From assembly GCA_030599405.1 (NCBI GenBank), contig JAUVOB010000118.1, positions 1-5,809 of the forward strand: 5,809 nt of DNA, written 5' to 3'. Below are positions 1 through 5,155 of the stretch, one piece after another (positions within the stretch are counted from its first letter, which is position 1; each line of letters begins with the position of its first letter). The translations under genes were made by a program, and so were the position numbers. Source of the stretch: Chloroflexota bacterium. Its GTDB lineage: Bacteria; Chloroflexota; Anaerolineae; Promineifilales; Promineifilaceae. Under the pieces are notes generated by a model. It was not told the DNA's origin. It did not search any database and saw only the letters and a list, made by a program, of their open reading frames with translations.

Positions 1-1027
1 CATGCTGTCCATACCAAGGGACCTTTGGGTAGAAATCCCGGGTTTTGGAGTTGAGAAGATCAATCAGGCGCACTTCCTTGGCGAGTTGTATGCATATCCG
101 GAAGGTGGGCCTGGCCTGGCGGTGGACACGGTTGAGGCTGCCTTAGGTGTTAACATCGAGTATTATCTGACGGTAAATTTCGAGGCCTTTACCCAGGTCA
201 TCGATGAAATTGGTGGCATTAAAGTAACCGTTCCTGAAGCCATCCAGGACCCGTCCTACCCGGACAATTGCTACGGTTATGATCCCTTTTATATCGAGGC
301 GGGGGAACATCAATTAGACGGACCTTCCGCGTTAAAATTTGCCCGAACAAGGGCTACCTTCGGTGGAGACGTAGACCGGGCGGGAAGACAGCAGCAGGTT
401 GTCATGGCTGTGCGCAATAAAATCCTCCGCCTCGACATGATCCCACAACTTCTCCTGCGCGCTCCAGGATTTTGGAATATCCTCCAGGACAATGTTCGGA
501 CAAACCTGGCGCTCGACGAGATTATCCAGTTAGGTTTACTGGCCCAGGATATTCCCGATGGGAATATCCGCTCCGCGGTCATCGATTATGACTACGTCTT
601 CAATCAGTTAACGCCTGATGGTCAGGCAGTGTTGGTTCCGATTAGAGAGAACATACGAGAGCTTCGCGACCAACTCTTCGCGCGACCGGCGGTGCCAACT
701 CCGGTGATAGTTAACCTGCCCCAGTCAATGGCCGAAGAGAGTGCACGAGTTGCCATCTACAATGGAACGCCAAGATTTGGGTTAGCAGCGGAGACTGAAG
801 CGTATTTGATAAACGGTAACATCAACATAGTCGAGATCGGCAACGCCGACTCGTCTGAATACCGCACCACCCAGATCATTGACTATGGATCCCATCCAGC
901 AACGACCCAGTACTTGACCCAGTTAATGCTCATACCACCGCTCAATATCAGCAACAGCAGTCGACCCATTGGTGAATTCGATGTGCTCGTGATTTTGGGG
1001 GGTACCTGGGAAGTGCCGGGCTCTTAA
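1..1027 (+). CDS. LytR-CpsA-Psr (LCP) family cell-wall glycopolymer ligase with LytR_C domain, 5' end missing
   Basis: LCP proteins are membrane-anchored enzymes that move polyprenyl-phosphate-linked glycopolymers onto peptidoglycan outside the membrane. Only the last 341 residues are here; the reading frame is open at the left edge, so the ATG at 2 is probably an internal Met. Visible LCP landmarks are SIPRDLWVEIPG with KINQAHFLG (residues 3-27), the segment VNFEAFTQVIDEIGGIKVTVP, then GEHQLDGPSALKFARTR and GGDVDRAGRQQQ (about 101-132), which carry the conserved Arg and Asp residues that bind the pyrophosphate lipid. A LytR_C domain follows (about 248-337), opening with RVAIYNGTPRFGLA and closing with FDVLVILGG. 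The N-terminal membrane anchor and the first LCP motif must lie outside the window. LCP plus LytR_C is a common layout. The lipoprotein gene starts 88 bases downstream on the same strand. The family is secure; which polymer is attached cannot be told. Confidence 0.93.
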   Translation, partial: MLSIPRDLWVEIPGFGVEKINQAHFLGELYAYPEGGPGLAVDTVEAALGVNIEYYLTVNFEAFTQVIDEIGGIKVTVPEAIQDPSYPDNCYGYDPFYIEAGEHQLDGPSALKFARTRATFGGDVDRAGRQQQVVMAVRNKILRLDMIPQLLLRAPGFWNILQDNVRTNLALDEIIQLGLLAQDIPDGNIRSAVIDYDYVFNQLTPDGQAVLVPIRENIRELRDQLFARPAVPTPVIVNLPQSMAEESARVAIYNGTPRFGLAAETEAYLINGNINIVEIGNADSSEYRTTQIIDYGSHPATTQYLTQLMLIPPLNISNSSRPIGEFDVLVILGGTWEVPGS

Positions 1028-1033
1028 GAGAGA

Positions 1034-1063
1034 GGCTTCTAGATAGCTCTGAATTCTAGAGCC
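1034..1063 (+). terminator. Possible weak intrinsic terminator after the LCP gene
   Basis: Seven bases after the LCP stop codon, GGCTTCTAGA (1034-1043) can pair with TCTAGAGCC (1055-1063), giving nine base pairs with one bulged T and an 11-base loop. Only three T residues follow, so the U-tract is poor. It could be a weak terminator, an mRNA 3'-end stabiliser or a chance fold. Read-through into the lipoprotein gene remains likely. Confidence 0.35.
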
Positions 1064-1107
1064 TTTCCGTCCAAGGTCGGGTAAAGGGTCCCCGACTAGC
1101 CCGGACT

Positions 1108-1113
1108 GGAGGT
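1108..1113 (+). promoter_or_regulatory. Shine-Dalgarno GGAGGT set very close to the lipoprotein start
   Basis: GGAGGT is a near-perfect SD sequence, but only two bases separate it from the ATG at 1116 (three if GGAGG is counted as the core), where 5-9 is usual. No other start codon of the ATG, GTG or TTG type occurs in frame between the upstream stop at 1050-1052 and this ATG. The next in-frame Met lies inside the signal peptide, so the ATG at 1116 is kept. A six-base-pair hairpin, GTCGGG (1076-1081) with CCCGAC (1091-1096), sits just upstream and leaves the SD exposed. Confidence 0.6.
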
Positions 1114-1115
1114 AC

Positions 1116-3224
1116 ATGAGGAAAACCGATCGGTCATGGCTCGCCTATGGCCTTTTGCTGTTTGTTATGGTGGCCTGTAGGCCCTCGGAACAGGAGGAGA
1201 CGCCAAGTCTCACCTTGGCAGACTCGGCTATAACCCCTACGCTCCAGACACCGGTCCCTCAAGCGAGTGCTTCGGCAACCTCTCAACCAAGACCAACGAA
1301 CACTCGCGTTTTCCGGCCGACCGTCACTAGAGAGATGGCGCGCGCGCTGGACCCAGGGTGGCGACGACTCGGGGATGAACGATTTGGCCTTCAGGTAGCG
1401 GTTCCGGTTGAGTGGGTTGATGCAACTCCCCAGCTAAGAATGTCCGAGTTGATAAACCGCTTCGGGCCTCAAATGATCTTGCTGACTAACAACGATGAGA
1501 CGGCCGATCGGTTACTGTCTGGAGAGCCGTTCGAGCAAGGTGCATTAGTCTTTGGATTCACTTCGGAATCGATCCGCCCTGGTACCGGACCTGAGGAAGC
1601 TTTGTCTGATTTGCTGGGAGCAGCAGAATCGGAAGGTCTAGTGCCGATCACGGTAGAGGAAACTCTAGTTGGGGGAAAGCCCGCAGCCTATGTTGATCTG
1701 GCGTATGACCCCTTGGGGATATTCGCATCTTATCCAGAGTCCATGCGTTTCCGTGTGCTCATGGTTTTGAGCCCTAAAGCGAATACACCGGCCGTGTTTG
1801 TAATCGGATCGCCGGCCGATGATTGGATTAGCCAACGTGACACCTTCATCGCCATATCAGAACTTATCTACCTTCCTGAAACCGGATCGAACATATTCGA
1901 GCACATGGACACTGGCGATCTCGTGCAAGGGACGCTAGAAGGGGCGCTTGATAATATATGGACCTTCACTGCTCAGGAAGGGAGTTTTGCGACGATCTCC
2001 CTGACGCCGGAGGATGACAACGTAGATCTAACTCTGACTTTGATCGATCCGGCGGGAAATGTCCTGTTCACCGCGGACGATGGTTACGCTGGCGAACTGG
2101 AGGTGTTGAGTGATATCCCGCTTCTAGAGAACGGAACCTACCTTATCGAGGCCAGCGAATTCTTCAACGAACCGGGCCGCTACAGTCTGAGCCTTCTTCT
2201 ATCTGATGAAGCTGAGTTTGAGAGCGGCGGGCATATTGAATTCGGCCAGGAGATAACAGCAGAGCTGGTTCCTGACAACAGGCATTTGTGGTTCTTTAAG
2301 GGCACGGCGGGTCAGGAAGCAACCGTGATCCTTACTTCGCTGGATGAGAGCTTTGACGTCATCCTGGAGTTGCGATCTCCGGATGACCGACCGATTGTCG
2401 TGCTCGACGAAGGGTTCGTAGGGGACGCGGAAATTCTCGCTGGCCATGAGCTTCCACTAACAGGCCGCTATGCAATTATTGTCCGGGGTTTTGCCGGACA
2501 TGGGGGCATGTATATGCTGGCGCTAGATGAGGGAGGGGAAAGCACTGCGAATTTCTTCGATGTCGGAGATCTGGTCTACGGCGATGTAAGGCAAGAAACG
2601 CTACGGAAAGACGAGGCCCACGCCTGGTTCTTCAACGGTAGGTTAGGCAACGAGGTAACTATTGAGGCTACCCCCCTAGAGCCCACCATGGACTTGGACA
2701 TCTGGTTGCTTGATCCCGATCTACAAGAGCTGGTGATGAGAGATGAGCACCTCTCGGGCGAATCTGAACGAATCGAATACAAGTTACCTGTTACTGGACA
2801 GTATCTGATCCTGGTCCGGGAGTTCTTTGGAGAGCCCGGTAGGTACGAGTTATCCCTTAATGCTGAGGGTGTCGATGAATTAGAGATCGCCGGAACGATT
2901 GTCTATAGTGAGACAGTTACTGGCATCCTTGAATCGGGCCGGCGGGATGCCTGGTCGTTTGCAGGAGAGATGGATGATGTTGTCGACATCGTTTTATCAC
3001 CGCTCGAAGCAGACCGGGATTTAGTCCTTCTACTGGTGGACCCGGCAGGAAATGCAGCAATCACCGTAGACGCAGCGCTTGCAGATTCCTCAGAGAGACT
3101 CGTCGCCTTCAGGCTAACATCTGGCGGCGAATGGAAGATAGTGGTAACGGAGTTTTTCAACGAGGGGAGCGATTACGAACTTCTACTAACCCGGCGTGAA
3201 TTGGACGACCAGCGACCGGAATAG
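1116..3224 (+). CDS. Secreted lipoprotein with four PPC-like beta domains
   Basis: This is a 702-residue envelope protein of unknown precise role. A short basic N-terminus and hydrophobic stretch (YGLLLFVMVAC) end at Cys21, a lipobox-like site with Met at -3, so lipid anchoring is likely though not ideal. Residues 22-79 form a Thr/Pro/Ser-rich neck. Residues 80-255 look like one globular domain starting GWRRLGDERFGLQVAVPVEW; this 'surface-exposed Trp after VP' opening recalls PsbP/Mog1-type domains, which is inference. From about 257 to 697 there are four repeats of 110-111 residues with the pattern of bacterial pre-peptidase C-terminal (PPC) domains: G-x-L opening, a W-x-F strand, D-x-x-L-x-L-x-DPAGN, then GTYLIEASEFFNEPGRYSLSL or its equivalent. 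PPC domains usually flank secreted proteases, but no catalytic domain is present, so binding or structure is the likelier job. The start is the only ATG/GTG/TTG start in frame and has an SD. The gene may be read through from the LCP gene. Confidence 0.88.
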   Translation: MRKTDRSWLAYGLLLFVMVACRPSEQEETPSLTLADSAITPTLQTPVPQASASATSQPRPTNTRVFRPTVTREMARALDPGWRRLGDERFGLQVAVPVEWVDATPQLRMSELINRFGPQMILLTNNDETADRLLSGEPFEQGALVFGFTSESIRPGTGPEEALSDLLGAAESEGLVPITVEETLVGGKPAAYVDLAYDPLGIFASYPESMRFRVLMVLSPKANTPAVFVIGSPADDWISQRDTFIAISELIYLPETGSNIFEHMDTGDLVQGTLEGALDNIWTFTAQEGSFATISLTPEDDNVDLTLTLIDPAGNVLFTADDGYAGELEVLSDIPLLENGTYLIEASEFFNEPGRYSLSLLLSDEAEFESGGHIEFGQEITAELVPDNRHLWFFKGTAGQEATVILTSLDESFDVILELRSPDDRPIVVLDEGFVGDAEILAGHELPLTGRYAIIVRGFAGHGGMYMLALDEGGESTANFFDVGDLVYGDVRQETLRKDEAHAWFFNGRLGNEVTIEATPLEPTMDLDIWLLDPDLQELVMRDEHLSGESERIEYKLPVTGQYLILVREFFGEPGRYELSLNAEGVDELEIAGTIVYSETVTGILESGRRDAWSFAGEMDDVVDIVLSPLEADRDLVLLLVDPAGNAAITVDAALADSSERLVAFRLTSGGEWKIVVTEFFNEGSDYELLLTRRELDDQRPE
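1884..3206 (+). repeat. Four tandem PPC-like protein repeats of 110-111 residues
   Basis: The repeats span about residues 257-366, 367-476, 477-587 and 588-697 of the lipoprotein. The closing motif fixes the register: FFNEPGRY ends at Tyr356, the degenerate FAGHGGMY at Tyr466, FFGEPGRY at Tyr577 and FFNEGSDY at Tyr687, spacings of 110, 111 and 110. Aromatic strands also line up: IWTF, LWFF, AWFF and AWSF. DNA identity between copies looks low, so this is old domain duplication and not a recent DNA repeat. Repeat 2 is the most divergent at its end. Confidence 0.8.
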
Positions 3225-3230
3225 ATCACC

Positions 3231-4052
3231 TCAATCCTCGTCCAGAGTCAACGAGAGTTTATAGAGGTCTCGCTTCTTCCATCCCGATAGCCCGGCAACA
3301 ACTTCTGCGGCCTCCTTACGAGAGGCGCCCCTTTCCCTCTCTGCGGCCAATGCATGAATCACCGTAGTCTCGTCCCAATGCCGATCAGCTGCGCCGGCGA
3401 TGGCAAGGGTAAATTCTCCCCGTGCCTCACCTTCCATAAAGTACTCGATCGCATCGGTAACGAATCCCCGCCAAATCTCTTCATGCATTTTGGTCATCTC
3501 CCGTCCGATGCTTACGCGCCGGTTTCCTAAGATCTCACCAACATCACCCAGCAGCGAAATCAAACGGTGGGGAGCCTCGAATACAACTATTGTATAGGGT
3601 AAACCGGCGATATCGGCCAAGGCCTCCCTGCGGGCCTTCTCTCGCCGGGGTAGAAATCCCAGGAAGAGGAAGTTTTCAGCTGGTAAGCCGCTGACAACCA
3701 GGGCCGTGATAGCTGCCGACGGACCAGGTATGGGAACGACTTTTAATCCCGCCTGAATGCATGCCTGAATCATCGGGTAACCTGGATCAGAGAGGCCCGG
3801 CATGCCCGCGTCTGAAACAAGGGCGATATCACCCTCTTCGAGAATATGTAGAAGGTCCTCGACACGTCCGGGACCGCTATATTCATGGAAGCTAACCAGC
3901 CGCGTTTTAATCTCGTAGCGTTCTAGCAAGCGACGGGTGATGCGGGTATCTTCGGCAGCGATCAGGCTAACCTCCCGGAGGGTCCTCAACGCCCGGAGGC
4001 TAATATCCTCCAGGTTTCCAATTGGTGTACCGACGAGAAATAGTGTGGGCAT
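3231..4052 (-). CDS. rsmI: 16S rRNA (cytidine-1402-2'-O)-methyltransferase RsmI
   Basis: RsmI uses S-adenosylmethionine to methylate the 2'-hydroxyl of C1402 in the 16S rRNA decoding centre, in the cytoplasm; with RsmH it tunes start-codon choice and P-site fidelity. The 273-residue protein is of normal length and has the family motifs in order: TPIGNLEDIS (9-18), AAEDTR (32-37), VSDAGMPGLSDPG (79-91), PIPGPSAAITAL (107-118), FLGFLPRR (130-137), FEAPHR (158-163) and GREMTKMHEE (183-192). The C-terminal part (about 228-270) matches the small helical tail, with RGASRKEAAEVVAGLSGWKKRDLY. The start is fixed by the motif at residue 9 and by an in-frame stop six codons upstream. No SD is present. 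The gene follows the PT-linker gene after 177 bases and converges with the lipoprotein gene, leaving six bases between stops. Confidence 0.97.
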   Translation of the reverse strand: MPTLFLVGTPIGNLEDISLRALRTLREVSLIAAEDTRITRRLLERYEIKTRLVSFHEYSGPGRVEDLLHILEEGDIALVSDAGMPGLSDPGYPMIQACIQAGLKVVPIPGPSAAITALVVSGLPAENFLFLGFLPRREKARREALADIAGLPYTIVVFEAPHRLISLLGDVGEILGNRRVSIGREMTKMHEEIWRGFVTDAIEYFMEGEARGEFTLAIAGAADRHWDETTVIHALAAERERGASRKEAAEVVAGLSGWKKRDLYKLSLTLDED

Positions 4053-4063
4053 TATATATACTA
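4053..4063 (-). promoter_or_regulatory. AT-rich stretch abutting rsmI start; possible -10 element of a leaderless transcript
   Basis: Read on the - strand, TAGTATATATA runs straight into the ATG of rsmI and there is no purine-rich SD. TAGTAT (4058-4063) matches the -10 consensus at four of six bases and would place transcription start near the ATG itself, giving a leaderless mRNA. I see no good -35 hexamer at the right distance. TATAAT overlapping the start codon is also present, but would start transcription inside the gene. Confidence 0.3.
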
Positions 4064-4214
4064 GGGATCATGGACCAGGAGAAGGGAATCGGACACCATA
4101 GCCTGAATTGATTCGGTTCGGAAGTGGACTATGTCGCCAGCTAGGACTGTCACCCAAGAGTTACCTGATCGGGAGAAACGCCTCGCTATGCGATTGGAGA
4201 CGCCCTATCAATAC

Positions 4215-4227
4215 GGCGAAAATCGCC
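4215..4227 (-). terminator. Small hairpin just after the PT-linker gene
   Basis: Two bases after the TAA stop (4230-4232, - strand) is GGCGA-TTT-TCGCC: a five-base-pair, GC-rich stem with a three-base loop. No T-run follows, so it is at best a weak or factor-assisted terminator, or a 3'-end stabiliser. The rest of the 177-base gap before rsmI holds no tRNA, no clear promoter beyond the AT-rich stretch at rsmI, and no other gene I can support. Confidence 0.25.
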
Positions 4228-4229
4228 TG

Positions 4230-5102
4230 TTAATGGTTCTGGGTAAAGACGAAATAGAGCAGGTTCTGATTACAGCTAGCCCTGGTCTGGACTCTGAACA
4301 CCTGGGAAACCGCTGTTCCGTTTGCCGTTTCAAGCTGGACATTATGTTCTTGAACGCGGGGTGCGTCGAATAGGAACTGTTCGTAGCCGGAAGGTCCATA
4401 GGCCGGGGAATCACCGACGGTTACCCGTGCCTCTACACCGCTATCCCAAACATGGACGCGGTAGCTACCATGAGCTACTGGGTTACCATTTAAGTCAAAC
4501 ACTTCGCCAGCGAGGCCCAGCCAATTACACCCCGCGCTATTGGCGTAATTCTGGAGATATTGCGGGCTGACCAGATCCTTGGTGAAGGGAAATGCGGAAC
4601 GAGTACTGGTCGCCGTTGGGGAAGGACCGGGGGTCGGTGTGTCTGTTGGCGTTGGCGTTGGCGTCTTCGTCGGCGTTGGTGGAGGAAGAGTCGAAGTTGG
4701 AGATGGCGTTAGAGACGGACGTACCGTATTCACTGGTGCGCGGGTCGCCACATCGGGTTGCGAAGCCGGGGTAAGCGTCGGCGGCAATTCCATCGCACGG
4801 GTATTTGTCGGTGTATCGACCGGAATCTCAGTCGGCGTTTCGGTAGGTCGCGGCGTTGGAGGCACCGCCTCCGCTACCAAAGTAGGAGGCGGATCAGTCG
4901 GTTCTGCACCGAATAGATCGGTGACGAAATTATCAGGGACCAGGATCAGATAGGCGACCACGACAATGATTATCACAATGCCTATCCCGAATAGAATGGT
5001 CAGCACATTGATCAATCGGGTTCCTAAATCACGCGATTCAGTGCTTTCAACTTCCATATCCTGGTCAAATTCCTGGTCAAATTCTTGGTTTTCGTCACTC
5101 AT
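4230..5102 (-). CDS. Single-pass membrane protein with Thr/Pro-rich linker and C-terminal beta-type domain
   Basis: I cannot name this 290-residue protein. Residues 1-29 are acidic and start with two EFDQ units. Residues 30-55 are one strongly hydrophobic helix (TILFGIGIVIIIVVVAYLIL), with Arg24 and Arg29 on the N-terminal side, so an N-in, C-out arrangement is likely. Residues 68-168 are a low-complexity Thr/Pro linker of the TPTPTPTDTPTP kind that probably spans the cell wall. Residues 169-290 form a compact domain with AGEVFDLNGNPV, YRVHVWDSG, YGPSGYEQFLFDAP and VQLETANGTAVSQ. This looks like a beta-sandwich, loosely like carboxypeptidase-regulatory or Ig-like domains, with Cys192 and Cys277 placed near its ends as if for a disulfide. 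A good SD precedes the ATG by eight bases. The foldase gene lies 53 bases upstream on the same strand, so co-transcription is likely; a secreted disulfide-containing domain next to a foldase fits, but a functional link is inference. Confidence 0.87.
   Translation of the reverse strand: MSDENQEFDQEFDQDMEVESTESRDLGTRLINVLTILFGIGIVIIIVVVAYLILVPDNFVTDLFGAEPTDPPPTLVAEAVPPTPRPTETPTEIPVDTPTNTRAMELPPTLTPASQPDVATRAPVNTVRPSLTPSPTSTLPPPTPTKTPTPTPTDTPTPGPSPTATSTRSAFPFTKDLVSPQYLQNYANSAGCNWLGLAGEVFDLNGNPVAHGSYRVHVWDSGVEARVTVGDSPAYGPSGYEQFLFDAPRVQEHNVQLETANGTAVSQVFRVQTRASCNQNLLYFVFTQNH
4599..4901 (-). repeat. Low-complexity Thr/Pro linker with hexamer repeats
   Basis: This stretch encodes about residues 68-168 of the membrane protein and is nearly all Thr, Pro, Ser and small residues. 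Its core holds three perfect GCCAAC hexamers in tandem (4645-4662, seen as GTTGGC on the + strand), with imperfect copies around them. Such hexamers can change number by slippage without breaking the frame. The + strand complement reads as a false Gly/Val repeat protein. Confidence 0.8.
5059..5082 (-). repeat. Two tandem 12-base repeats coding for EFDQ
   Basis: TCCTGGTCAAAT (given as + strand) occurs twice with no gap, followed by a decayed partial copy TCTTGG. Each unit is four codons and adds EFDQ to the acidic cytoplasmic tail of the PT-linker membrane protein. Identical copies suggest a recent in-frame duplication. Confidence 0.75.
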
Positions 5103-5110
5103 CGTTCATC

Positions 5111-5115
5111 CCTCC
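5111..5115 (-). promoter_or_regulatory. Shine-Dalgarno GGAGG for the PT-linker gene
   Basis: GGAGG lies eight bases before the ATG at 5102, an ideal distance, and decides the start. A second ATG seven bases upstream is out of frame and directly follows the GGAGGG, too close to be used. Confidence 0.8.
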
Positions 5116-5137
5116 GGTCAGGTGCTGGCTTAGCTAC

Positions 5138-5151
5138 ACCGTTCCAACGGT
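5138..5151 (-). other. Short palindrome between foldase and PT-linker genes
   Basis: ACCGTT-GG-AACGGT (- strand) is a perfect 14-base inverted repeat, four bases after the foldase stop codon at 5156-5158. It can fold as five base pairs with a four-base loop. No T-run follows, so it does not look like a full terminator; an mRNA processing or stabilising element, or chance, is possible. Confidence 0.3.
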
Positions 5152-5155
5152 CGAA

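Noticed and set aside
2..4. ATG at 2 as the true start of the LCP gene
   Set aside because: It would remove the membrane anchor and the first part of the LCP domain; SIPRDL is normally preceded by a strand of the same domain.
310..582. - strand open frame of 90 codons inside the LCP gene
   Set aside because: It lies antisense to the conserved ARTR and RQQQ segment; no SD or motif supports it.
1469..3160. Several - strand open frames of 60-85 codons inside the lipoprotein gene
   Set aside because: They are Ser/Arg-rich complements of the acidic coding strand, without motifs or start signals.
4053..4229. Possible tRNA, small RNA or riboswitch in the gap before rsmI
   Set aside because: No cloverleaf, long stem or T-run was found; only the five-base-pair hairpin at 4215-4227 and the AT-rich stretch at the rsmI start stand out.
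4131..4373. + strand open frame of 80 codons starting in the gap upstream of rsmI
   Set aside because: The first 33 codons lie in the gap and read plausibly, but the rest is antisense to the well-supported C-terminal domain of the PT-linker protein. There is only a poor SD-like AAGTGG and no recognisable motif.
4579..4953. + strand open frame of 124 codons coding a Gly/Val repeat protein (VGVSVGVGVGVF type)
   Set aside because: It is the exact complement of the Thr/Pro linker of the - strand gene; the repeat pattern is forced by the linker codons, and no SD is evident.
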